DNA of 64,000 nt from Lycium barbarum (lineage: Eukaryota; Streptophyta; Magnoliopsida; Solanales; Solanaceae), in NCBI RefSeq assembly GCF_019175385.1, contig NC_083346.1, positions 59,921,821-59,985,820 on the forward strand, in the 5' to 3' direction. The notes below the pieces were generated by a model. The model was not told where the DNA came from, did no database searches, and saw only the letters and a list, made by a program, of their open reading frames with translations. The position numbers were made by a program, and so were the translations under genes. Of this stretch, positions 33,244-43,692 are shown piece by piece. Positions within the stretch are counted from its first letter, which is position 1, and every line of letters begins with the position of its first letter.

Positions 33244-34512
33244 TCACCCCGCAGGGCGCATGGCCGCTGAAGGAGAAGATGAGCCTGCAACGGACCCAGC
33301 AGGCCGGGCTGAACCCGAACTGCCCTTAAGTGGGAACTCTCTGACTCGATGGTCTGGGCTCCCACAAAAATAACAAGCGCCCGTAGCGCGGTAACACTCC
33401 CCCGGGTGGGGCCTCCCACAATAAGAACACGGGGGTATGGGTGGCCTCGACTGACCGGGACCTCTGGAGCTCTGTCCTGCGAACTGTGGGGGCGTACTGT
33501 AGGCTGGCTGGGACGAATACCTATTTCTCTGCCGCTGGGAAGGCTCGCTCTGAAATCCCTCTGAATACCCAGCCGATCTGGCTCTCTTAGGCTGGCCCCT
33601 GTCGTAACCCCTATCAGGCCGACGTTCCCTACGTCGGTCCTCCATGCCCTGGGCGTGTGCCTGTACCCGGGCTACATGCATCCCTGGCTGAGCAGCCACA
33701 GCCAAACAACCATCAATCAGATAAGAGTCCAGTCCCATCACATACCTGTGCACCCTGTCGGCCATCTCAGCTACTATGGTGGGTGCATACCTAGCCAGTG
33801 AGTCGAACTCTAGGCTGTACTCGCGAACACTCCTACCATTCTGTCTCAAGTTCAAGAACCGATCGACCCTAGCTCTTCGTAGCTCTGGTGGTAGAAAATG
33901 GTCAAGAAAGGCCTTAGTAAATCCGGCCCATACCGCTGGGGGAGCATCGTCACCCCTGGAGAGCTGCCAAGACTCATACCAATTTGCTGCCACCTCATAT
34001 AATCGATACGAAGCCAACTCCACAGACTCAGTCGGCGAAGCCTTAATCGGTCGTAGTGTGCTCTCCATCTTTCTAATGAACTCCTGGGGATCCTCCTCAG
34101 GTTTTGCCCCGGAGAATTCTGGAGGATTACATGTCAGAAACTCACGAGCCCTGGAGCTCTCATACCTGTCCGTACGACCGCCCCCAAATCCATGCCTGCG
34201 AACCTGCTCCGCCATTAATGTGGTCAATAGCTGAACCGCATCTCGCATGGCCCTACTCTCCGCCCCTGCCGGTGGAGCTGGAGGCTCGGGCGCTGGAACC
34301 TCAGGAGCTTGCGGTGGAGCCGTCTCCCGATTAGCAGCCCCTGCTGTTCTGATATCCTCTCGCGAAGGGGGTGTAACAGACCCAGACGACGGGGGCACAT
34401 CCTCAAGTGCAGGCTGAACACTGGCCCTGGTAACCCTCGGGGCCTGGCTAGTCTCTCCTGCTTCAATCCTCGCCTTGCCCTTCTGGGCGGCTGTTGCCTT
34501 CCTCGGAGGCAT
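33244..34512 (-). CDS. gag: E3 gag, 422 codons, nearly intact
   Basis: This is the longest open frame in the window. It encodes a chromovirus Gag that would form particles and package element RNA. It starts MPPRKATAAQKGKARIEAG, 3 bp after TTTCAG. A Pro/Ala-rich N-terminus (about residues 40-95) precedes the capsid core (FLTCNPPEFSGAKPEEDPQE near 125-150, ESVELASYRLYEVAANWYES, FLDHFLPPELRRARVDRFL). A basic stretch (RRRERRPDRGYDRGQPKRAR) and CSYCGRPHPGEC follow. The CCHC knuckle reads CYFCGSPDHRVREF, its last Cys replaced by Phe, as in E1. The stop is TGA after MRPAG. The same frame continues with an Ala-Pro repeat and GRGRGRG as in other copies, so the TGA probably arose from CGA. Confidence 0.9.
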   Translation of the reverse strand: MPPRKATAAQKGKARIEAGETSQAPRVTRASVQPALEDVPPSSGSVTPPSREDIRTAGAANRETAPPQAPEVPAPEPPAPPAGAESRAMRDAVQLLTTLMAEQVRRHGFGGGRTDRYESSRAREFLTCNPPEFSGAKPEEDPQEFIRKMESTLRPIKASPTESVELASYRLYEVAANWYESWQLSRGDDAPPAVWAGFTKAFLDHFLPPELRRARVDRFLNLRQNGRSVREYSLEFDSLARYAPTIVAEMADRVHRYVMGLDSYLIDGCLAVAAQPGMHVARVQAHAQGMEDRRRERRPDRGYDRGQPKRARSAGYSEGFQSEPSQRQRNRYSSQPAYSTPPQFAGQSSRGPGQSRPPIPPCSYCGRPHPGECYRATGACYFCGSPDHRVREFPLKGSSGSARPAGSVAGSSSPSAAMRPAG

Positions 34513-34524
34513 CGCTGAAACATA
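34513..34524 (-). promoter_or_regulatory. Putative 3' splice site before E3 gag
   Basis: TATGTTTCAG ends at 34515 on the minus strand, two bases before the gag ATG. It pairs with the donor AG/GTAAGA at 37238 in the 5' LTR. Confidence 0.5.
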
Positions 34525-34699
34525 GCAGATCGTTAGGAGAGGATCATCCTACTAATACAGTTCTATCGCACGATCTAAGAATCCAAAGAAGGGTAACATC
34601 CTAAATGCCCTGTAACTTCCTGTTTATAGATGTGGTGCACAACACATCGATAAACAAGACTCTACTAGACACGGCCTGTAGACATACCGAGGACTAACC

Positions 34700-34711
34700 G
34701 CTCTGATACCA
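34700..34711 (-). other. E3 primer-binding site
   Basis: The minus strand reads TGGTATCAGAGC, 4 nt after the LTR end. It matches the initiator tRNA-Met complement. Confidence 0.95.
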
Positions 34712-34715
34712 CTTT

Positions 34716-37700
34716 TTTCACGACCCAAACCCCGTGGGCCGCGACTGGTACCCTAACTGGATACCCATACGTACCTATCTGATCGAATTCGAATCATACA
34801 GATTTTTTTTTTTTCGTTTCAAAACAGAAGTACGGAAATAGGCCGATGCAAATACGGCACGCGCGCAACCATACGTATATATACATATATACCTGAACAT
34901 ACAGACATTTACAGATAAGCCGATGAGGCTAACATACAGACGAAACCCGTAACCCACATATCCATCTACAGGCCTCTACAGACATACAGAATCATATGAC
35001 GGGACAGGGCCCCGCCGTACCCAGAATATACACACATACGGAGTACACAGAAGACAGAAAATATATACCAAAAGATATGCTCCGGGTCAAAGGAGCTCTT
35101 CAAAAAGCAGAGTCGGAAACCTACGCGGGCGGCGTATCACCTGGTGCGTCTGTACCTGCGGGCATGTAGCGCAGCCCCCGAAGAACGGGGGTCAGTACGG
35201 AAAATGTACCGAGTATGTAAAGCAGAAACGTAACAGATATAAACATAGTCCGAACTAGAGTCACAGAAATATAACGGGCAAAATCATAAGTCAAACTAAC
35301 GGACAGAATTATGATCCAGACAGACATATAGAATCGTTTTACACAAATGAACAGAATTATAGTTCGGACAGACAGACGGAATCATAATACGGACAGACGA
35401 GCAGAATCTGAATCCATACGGACATACAGAAGCAGAAGCCATACGGACAAACAGAAATAGTCGTAACATAGACGGACAGACAGCCAGTAGTATGACGGAC
35501 AGAATTATGCATGCAGAGTAGCACAGAGTCACACAAAATCATACAAAGGCGTGTGCTTTATAAATACAGATGGCACACGCATATATTCATACAGATCCCG
35601 GCCCTGTCTGGGGGCGCGGTAACAGAACCCGGCCCTCTTAGTACGGGACGCGGTGGACAGACAGAATCATATCAGATCATATGCCATCCTGGCTGCCATC
35701 CCCATACACAGATCATACAGACATACAGATCCCGGCCCGTACGCCGAGGGACGCGGTGAACAATGCAGAGAAATATGCACGATAACAGAACCTGGCCCGG
35801 GTCGCAGTGAAAGAATGCATTGAGACAGACACGAATCGATAAATGAGAAACCACCTACCTACAGACTCAACATACAGACTCGATCAATCAGAAGGGTGCC
35901 AAACGGCGAGCCAAAATCAGAATATCCAGATAGTATGCATAGCACGCGCTCATATCCTAATTAGGAAGGCACGACAGATTATCAGAGTGGGATGCTCGGA
36001 TGTTCAGAAATAATATTGTATAAATTACACAAAAATATCCATAATATTCACAAAATAATAGTTCAGAAGTTTTTGGAGAAGATCGGACCAAAACAGAAGT
36101 ATTTTAAAAATCGTACCGGAAGTATCGGGCCTTGTGGGCCCACCTCGGACCAACCCGAGGCTACATACGTAAATTACTGATGATTGACCTTATGAGGTCA
36201 CCCATACTCATTCGGAAGTGTTCCGACTCCGTTTGGGGAAGTTTTGTACAAAATCTCACTTTAAGGGCAATTTGCAATAAAATAGTTTCAATTGAATTGA
36301 AGGAATTGGAGCGTTTTTCCGTCTCGAATTCCGGGGAACGGAGTCGGACTTAAGGCTCGCGGTCGAGCCTACCACATCCAGAACATGCCTAGGAACGTAG
36401 AGAAGTGCTTCACATACCTCGATGGCGCCTTATGCTCTCTTGGCGTCAATCCAAATTTCGCCCAAAATCTGGAAATGGTCAAGTTTACCATTTGGTTAGT
36501 TTCATTCTTTCAATACTCTATCTTTACACATAATTGCCTACCGAAATTTCGGCAGCATTTCCTCTGTATATACGACATCCCCAAAAGTTAAAACACAGCC
36601 AACAACCAACACAACAACCCAGAGAATGATATCAAAACAACAACAAACATCAAGACATACATTAAGGCATCATTAGCTATCTTCCAACATAACGAAACCT
36701 TTTCCGTTTCAAACTTACATTTCCAAACCAAACTTATTATTTTCGCATCTATTATCCATCAAGATCATTATAGCATACGTCGGAGGCATATCATACCATT
36801 TCCACACAATATACACAAGATATGCAACACATACCAACTTTCCATTAAGCTACTACTTGTCCAATTTTTCCTAACTTTCAACATACAAGTTCGTTATACA
36901 TTGCCATCTTCCGAATTCATCAACAATAACCATAATTTGCATCTCGATACTTTCATTTCCATTTCACTCCTTGAATCTCACGGCCACATACTATTTTTTT
37001 TCCAATCTTCACTAATTCATTCCACTTCCATTTCTAATATAATTTCTATCATAACAACAACTAGAATACATCATAAAAATTCAACTCATTACATCAATAC
37101 ATCAACACACACACACGGCCACTTTCCAACAAACACACCCACTTTGCAAACTTCCATATTTTCACAAATTCTATTCATTTCTACATTTCACAACATAAAC
37201 AAAGCTCCATAACATAATAAAAAGAGATGGATTCTTACCTTTTCCCAATTCTTCCACTTGCCACAATAGGTAGTTTCTTGCCACAATAGTTATACCAACT
37301 TGAAGAGTACCTTGTGCTTAGTTCAAATCTCACAAGAGATGAATTTTTGAACCAAGGAATTGGCTCCAATTTTTTTTTTCTTTTTCTTTTTTTTTCTTCA
37401 CCCACCCGAAACCTCTCTCTCTTTTCTTTGTTCTTGCTTTATGTTTTGTTTCTTGAACCTTCTCAATACTTATCAATACATATATAATTCCCCATGGAAT
37501 TTAATTATTCCATGGGCTTGGACTCCTTTGGCCGGTTGGGCCCCCTTAAGTTGGGCCTTTCTCCACCTATTTTTTTTTTAGCCCAAAATGGCTAGATTTT
37601 GCAATTTATGGGACAAGTTCCCAAAATTCCAATTTTTGCCCTTGGCCGACTTTCGTAATTCCACACCATCACATTCATAACCTACACGTGCATACCAAGG

Positions 37701-37779
37701 AATGTCCAATTATGGCCTTATTCATCACAAGCCCATTTATCCTGAATTTTCTGAATGAACAAAAATGTCGGATGTAACA
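34716..37779 (-). repeat. E3 5' LTR
   Basis: Same as 28827-31893, except that the inner terminal base pair is changed (TTTCACG instead of TGTCACG in plus orientation). That terminal change would hamper a new round of integration only if copied. The donor consensus is at 37238 and the stem-loop pair at 35156-35191. Confidence 0.96.
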
Positions 37780-37784
37780 TTGTG

Positions 37785-37826
37785 CCTCCTATATTTGAAG
37801 GAATTTTAGATGATTTTGATGTGGCA
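37785..37826. other. 42 bp spacer of the old target between E3 and E4
   Basis: It follows the E3 TSD TTGTG (37780-37784) and ends in the E4 TSD TGGCA (37822-37826). It is the third visible piece of the target sequence. Confidence 0.85.
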
Positions 37827-39424
37827 TGATATATCCCCCATTTTGTACATTCGGATAATTCAAGATAATTGCGGGAAGTTAAAAGCAAGACTATATTTTG
37901 ATCTTGTTTAACACACAAGTTGCTTATGAAAATTTTGATGTGGAAATATTAAGAAAGGCTAGGGGTAAAAAGGGAATTTCACAAGGTGGTTCGTGGTAAT
38001 ATTGAGGAAGGCTAAGGGCAAATTTGGAATTTGGAGAATAATTTTTCATGAATTACAAAACAAAAAAAAAAGTTGGGCTTAAGTGAATGGGCCAAGTAGC
38101 CGGCCATGTTGGAGTGGGCTTAGGCCCACCTGGAATGTTTAATAAATAAGATAAAAGATGACATAATTTCCATATTTATCATCTTCATCTTTAGAAGACT
38201 CAAGAAACTTAGAGAGAAAAGAAAAAAGGAGAAGGCCATTCGGCCATAGCTCCCCAAACAAAGACCTTGGAAATTTTGATCAAAAAATTATTTTCTTCTA
38301 GCTAAACAACCAATTGGAAGGTCCCTAGCAAAGTGAAGTGGTCATTGGAGCAAGTAAAACATTTATTCTTGCAAGCTACAAATCTTAGCCAAGTGAGAAG
38401 TAAGTGGAAAAAGGTAAGATTTAATCTTCTTTTATATGTTATGGATGGTTGTGTATGTTGTAGTATGTAGAAATGGATGAAATTAATGAAAATATGGATG
38501 TTATGTTGTGGCCGTGTGGGTGGTTGTGTTGTGTAGGAATGATGAACCAATTTTTACTTAGTATTTTGGTTGTTGTTGTCATGAATTCTATGATGAAAAT
38601 GAAAGTTTAATGATTCTAGTGAAGTTGTTATATCTCGCATTTTGTACATTCGGATAATTCAAGATAATTGCGGGAAGTTAAAAGCAAGGCTATATTTTGA
38701 TCTTGTTTAACACACAAGTTGCTTATGAAAATTTTGATGTGGAAATATTAAGAAAGGCTAGGGGTAAAAAGGGAATTTCACAAGGTGGTTCATGGTAATA
38801 TTGAGGAAGGCTAAGGGCAAATTTGGAATTTGGAGAATAATTTTTCATGAATTACAAAACAAAACAAAAAAAGTTGGGCTTAAGTGAATGGGCCAAGTGG
38901 TCGGCCATGTTGGAGTAGGCTTAGGCCCACATGGAATGTTTAATAAATAAGATAAAAGATGACATAATTTCCATATTTATCATCTTCATCTTTAGAAGAC
39001 TCAAGAAACTTAGAGAGAAAAGAAAAAAGGAGAAGGTCATTCGGCCATAGCTCCCCAAACAAAGACCTTGGAAATTTTGATCAAAAATTATTTTCTTCTA
39101 GCTAAACAACCAATTGGAAGGTCCCTAGCAAAGTGAAGTGGTCATTGGAACAAGTAAAACATTTATTCTTGCAAGCTACAAATCTTAGCCAAGTGAGAAG
39201 TAAGTGGAAAAAGGTAAGATTTAATCTTCTTTTATATGTTATGGATGGTTGTGTATGTTGTAATATGTAGAAATGGATGAAATTCATGAAAATATGGATG
39301 TTATGTTGTGGCCGTGTGGGTGGTTGTGTTGTGTAGGAATCATGAACCAATTTTTACTTAGTATTTTGGTTGTTGTTGTCATGAATTCTATTATGAAAAT
39401 GAAAGTTTAATGATTCTAGTGAAG
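37827..39424 (+). repeat. Tandem duplication of the first 799 bp of the E4 LTR
   Basis: Unit 1 is 37827-38625 and unit 2 is 38626-39424, more than 97% alike by eye. The junction GAAGTTGT/TATATCTCGC joins LTR position 799 to the LTR start through a shared TTGT/TGT. The 3' LTR (45043 on) has a single copy. Confidence 0.92.
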
Positions 39425-40589
39425 TTGTAATGGTTGGAGAGTTGTTTTAGAAGCTAATGTGATTTGAATATAGTCTTCTTGTATTTATGGAGGATAATGT
39501 TGTTAGTGTGTGAATTGTTGGTGTAGTTCATGAATTTGAAAGAAGGAAATGTGTTGTTATTGTTCTTGTTGAATTTGGAAGGTTTCGGGTGGAGTGGAAT
39601 ATCGGTTAGATTATTTTGAATATTGTGCGGATTGTTTGAAGCGTTCTTGAATATTGTTTGAATGGTTTCGGATTAGTACTTGAATATGTGAGCAAATATG
39701 AATTGAATATAAGTGAAACGCGGTTGAAGTTTGTAGAAAGAATGTTGCTAACGTTGGAATGCGTTTTGAATTGACTGTTGGTATTGTTGTATTTTTGGCC
39801 GAGTTGAATTCTCGGGGTTGTTGTATTTACAGGGGAAATGATGCCGAAATTTCTGTAAATAAAGTGTTGGTTTAGAATTAGACTCTTAAGTGTTTATAGC
39901 TAATGTTTGGTATGTACGAATATTGTTGTAGATTTTGCGAAGCCAAAGACTTAAGTTCGGATTAGCGTAGGAAGCGGGCAAGGTATGTAAGGCTTATCCT
40001 TTCTTTCTTTTGGCATGATCCTTATGAAACGAGCAGATGACGTATATGTATGATTTCAAAGAAACTCCTATTCTTAGAGCCACTAGGATGGCTAACGTTC
40101 TTGACTTCCATAAGCTATGTCATATGATTTTGATGCGTATCTATGATGTCCGGAGATCTATTTGATATGTTTCCGAATGGCATTCGAAAGATAATTGATA
40201 TGACTAAAATTTTGATTTGCAAATGCTAGCACGTTCGATTATTCCATTGAGTCTTTAATATATTTTGATACGTACATATGTTCCAAAAGCTCTATTTGAT
40301 TTGATCCGTAATGATATCCGAAAGGTATTGATATGATTGTTGCTTTGATTTTCCAAAAATGGCTTCTGAAACGTTCATAGAAGGTTTTGTACTTCAAACG
40401 CTCATAACTTTCTTATACTAAATCGGATTGACCCGAAACTTGTTTCAGAGCCTTCAGGTGTCGGTAAGTATACTTGTTATCGAGTCTTGATTTATGTGCA
40501 TATGATTTTGCACTATTCTGTTCGTGCAAGCCTCAGTATGTCCTTCACTGCGCCCCGAGCCAGGTTCTGTTATCGTGCGTCTTCTCTGC

Positions 40590-40925
40590 ATTGTTCACCG
40601 CGTCCCTCATTGGAGAGCCGGGCTCTGTTTTATGTATGTCTGTATATGATGATATGATGATCTGGGGAAGGCGGCCAGGATGGCATATGATGATCTTATT
40701 CACCGCTTTTCTCCCTAGAGGGCTGGGATCTGTTATATGCATATATGATATATGATGTCGGCATATATGATGACTCCATTCACCGCGTCCCTCACTAGAG
40801 GGCCGGGATCTGTTATATGTGTATATGATATATGATGTCAGCATACATGATGACTCCATCCACCGCGTCCCTCACTAGAGGGCTGGGATCTGTTATATGT
40901 ATATGTATATGATGACATATGATGT
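40590..40925 (+). repeat. E4 LTR tandem repeat, about 80 bp units
   Basis: Three to four units each contain CACCGCGTCCCTCACTAGAG, GGGATCTGTTATATG and a run of ATGATATATGATG-type sequence. The 3' LTR has the equivalent at about 47010-47345. Confidence 0.82.
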
Positions 40926-41625
40926 CGGCACGCATGATCTATGTTTGGAAAGTAAGTATTTTGGTACTCTGGATGATTTACTCATTTTATTTACTTCTTC
41001 TGACATATGACATCGGTATGCATGATTCACGTTCGGAAAATAAGCACCTTGGTATTCTGGCTAATGTACTTACTTTTTGTACCGTTGTTCCGGTTATGTT
41101 TCTGTTTTCTGTATTTCATGCCTTACACACTCAGTACATATTCCGTACTGACCCCCTTTCTTCGGGGGCTACATTTCATGCCCGCAGGTACAGACGTTCG
41201 TTACGGTGATCCGTCAGCCTAGGACATCCGTTCTGTTGTTTGAAGTGCTCCCTTGATCCGGAGCCTATACTTTTGGTACAGAACCATCTGTTGTACATAT
41301 TTATGTATGTGTGACTATTTAGGGGTACGGCGGGGCTTTGTCCCGTCATATGATTCTGTTGTCTTTGTTAGAGGCCTGTAGACATATATGTGGGTCGTGT
41401 GTCGTATTTGTTCAGTAGTGTTTACATGGTTCTTGTTCTCCCCTACACTACAATAACCTGATCGGTTTATGTGTTATATTATAAGTAATGATTCAAACGA
41501 TGTGTTGTCTTGTATGCACGAAGTCCATAATATGTTAAACGCAGGTAGATTTTTGGCTAATAGGTGTGCACGAGTGTCCATCTCGGGCACTAGTCGCGGC
41601 CTACGGGGTTGGGTCGTGACAAAAG

Positions 41626-41637
41626 TGGTATCAGAGC
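41626..41637 (+). other. E4 primer-binding site
   Basis: TGGTATCAGAGC, 4 nt after the LTR end. Confidence 0.95.
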
Positions 41638-41825
41638 GGTTTGTCCTCGGAATGTCTACAGGCTGTGTCTAGTAGAGTCTTGTTTATCGGTGTGTGGTGC
41701 ACCACATCTATAAACAGGAGGCTACATGACATTTAGGGTGTATCCTTTTCTTTCGATCTTAGATCATGCGATAGATCTGTATTATTAGGATAGTTCCTTT
41801 CTGACGAAATGTTATGTTTTCACCG

Positions 41826-43300
41826 ATACCTCCGAGACAAGTGACAGCTGCCCATAAGGGCAAGTTAGCAGCAGTTGGAGAAACTAGCCAGGCCCAGAGA
41901 GTTACCAGGCCCGTGCCCAGACTATGCCCATGGTTATGCCCCAGTCAGCGGGCTCTACTACGCCACCATTATCAGAGGAGCCTAGAGCAGCAGCCGCTGC
42001 CACTATGGATCAGGAGGCGGCTCCACCATTAGCTCCAGAGGCTCCAGCGCCCAAGCCACCAGCTCCTCAGCCAGGAGCAGAGGACAGGGCAATGAGAGAT
42101 GCCGTACAGTTGTTGACAAGATTAGTAGCAGGGCAGGCTCAAAGACGCGGGCTAGGGGGTGATGATGTGGATAGACATGACAGCTTGAGGGTTCTTGACT
42201 TCTTGACTTGTAATCCCCCAGAGTTCTACGGGTCAAAGCCCGAGGAGGATCCCCAGGACTTTATTCGAGCGATGCAGCGTACGCTGAGGTTAGTCAGGGC
42301 TTCTGAGTCTGTCGAGCTGGCTTTGTATCGATTGCGTGATGTAGCTATTAATTGGTTTGAGTCTTGGGAGCTGTCTAAGGGTGAGGATGCTCCCCCAGCA
42401 GTGTGGGCCGAGTTTACAGAGGCCTTTCTTTGCCACTTTCTGCCTCCCGAGGCGCGGCGTGCTAGGGTTGACAGATTTCTACAGTTAAGACAGAGGGACA
42501 GAAGAGTTTGGGACTACAGTTTGGAGTTCGACTCGTTGGCTAGGTATGCACCCACTATTGTAGCCGATATGACTGACAAGATGCACCGATATGTGATGCA
42601 GTTTGATGATTACCTGATTGATAGCTGTATGGCGGTGGCATCCCAGCCTGGCATGGATATTGCTCGGGTGTAGGCATATGCTCAGGGAATGGAGGATAGA
42701 CGTAGAGGGCATCAGCCCGACAGAGAGTATGACCGGGGCCAGCCCAAGAGGGCCAGATCAGCTGGTTATTCTGGGGAGTTTCGAGGCGGGCAGCCTCAAC
42801 AGCATACTACACAGTCTTCTCAGCCAGCGCGAAGTGCACCCCCACAGTCCACTGGTGGGAGATTTGATAGCACCGGTTACTCAGGAGCTGGACAAAGTTC
42901 CAGGGCTTCGGGTTCGCAGGTGAGCAGAGGTTTTAGTCAGTCAAAGCCACCCATGCCTCGGTGTTCTAACTGTGGGAAGCCCCACCCAGGGAAGTGTTAT
43001 TGTGCTACGGGTGCCTGTTTCTTTTATGGCCATCAGGACCATGTTTTGAGGGAGTGCCCATTTAAGAATGGTCCCGGTGGTTCAGCCCAGCCCACTGGGT
43101 CGGTTGCTGGTTCATCTTCCCCTTCTGTAGCTATGCGCCCTACAGAGCAGGGTATGCCGACACCGGCAGGCCGCGGTAGAGGTCGAGGCGGAGCTCTCGG
43201 TTCTAGCGGTCCTTCGAACCGCTTATATGCCTTGGTCGGCCGACAGGACCAGGAGGCGTCACCAGACGTGGTTACAGGTATACTGTTGATCTTCTTCTGA
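41826..43300 (+). pseudogene. gag: E4 gag: start codon lost, frameshift and nonsense
   Basis: The homologous start reads ATA (41826-41828) instead of ATG, and the preceding acceptor reads CAC instead of CAG. After about 30 codons (PPRQVTAAHKGKLAAVGET) a frameshift near 41910 moves into the frame that holds the capsid (FLTCNPPEFYGSKPEEDPQD, FLCHFLPPEARRARVDRFL). TAG at 42671-42673 replaces a CAG. The same frame then continues to 43300. The first Cys cluster is CSNCGKPHPGKC. The knuckle reads CFFYGHQDHVLREC, second Cys to Tyr, as in E2. The protein cannot be made. Confidence 0.9.
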
Positions 43301-43410
43301 AATGTATATGCATTGATAGATCCAGACTCTATTTTATCACATATTTTCCCCCGATTGCTAGTAGAACTGGGATAAAACTCGAATTTATAGGACCGTTTGA
43401 GGTAGTCATA
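43301..43410 (+). pseudogene. E4 protease relic
   Basis: After a stop at 43298-43300 the frame reads NVYALIDPDSILSHIF, with D-P-D where the protease active site has D-P-G. E1 shows the same Gly-to-Asp change. It soon ends in stops. Confidence 0.7.
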
Positions 43411-43583
43411 CATACAGATGAAAAGTGAATGTTGAGGATTTAAAAGGCTAACTCGGTAATTACATAATTAGAAAAGTAAAAGACCCCCTCTAGATCGGAG
43501 AGAGACACGTTACGAGAACATTTTGGAAGTTGCTATGGCACCGACTTGCTCTAGATTATGTGAAAAAGGTTGTGCGGGGAAGT

Positions 43584-43692
43584 GGGTGCAATTATACCAG
43601 CATTAACGCATCGAAATGCATTAAAGTTTCGAGGTTAAGCGTGCTAGGGCCAGAGCAATTTTGGGATGGGTGACCCCCTGGGAAGTGTACTA
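43584..43692 (+). pseudogene. 5S rRNA-derived segment inside E4
   Basis: It aligns without a single gap to about 103 nt of plant 5S rRNA. I count about 23 mismatches, mostly in the 5' half and centre (about 78% identity). GGTTAAGCGTGCTAGGGC (box A region) and GGATGGGTGACCCCC then TGGGAAGT (box C region) are kept. ATACCAGCATTAACGCA near the start matches the 5S 5' domain. No T-run follows at once. Confidence 0.9.

Larger units (their letters stand above)
28827..37779 (-). mobile_element. E3: young gag-only LTR retrotransposon with 5S-derived segment, minus strand
   Basis: It is complete, with two LTRs of about 3.06 kb, PBS, a 422-codon gag, the 5S-containing module, PPT and TSD TTGTG (28822-28826 and 37780-37784). 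By eye the LTRs differ at only about 12 positions plus homopolymer lengths (about 0.4%). At the often-used rate of 1.3e-8 substitutions per site per year that is roughly 0.15 million years. No RT or integrase is encoded, so it was mobilised recently in trans. Confidence 0.97.
37827..41621 (+). repeat. E4 5' LTR, 3.8 kb with 0.8 kb 5' duplication
   Basis: It starts TGATATATCCCCC and ends GGTCGTGACA. The unduplicated form (38626-41621) is 2996 bp. Donor consensus sequences are at 38414 and 39214, one in each unit. The stem-loop pair is at 41152-41187. Confidence 0.92.

Noticed and set aside
33180..33245. (GCTGGT)n run as an independent microsatellite feature
   Set aside because: It is in frame with gag and encodes an Ala-Pro repeat, so it is part of the gag tail.
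37827..38625. Separate truncated LTR or earlier insertion before E4
   Set aside because: TSD TGGCA stands before 37827 and after 50625, while the bases before 38626 (GAAGT) do not match. It is an internal duplication of the E4 LTR.
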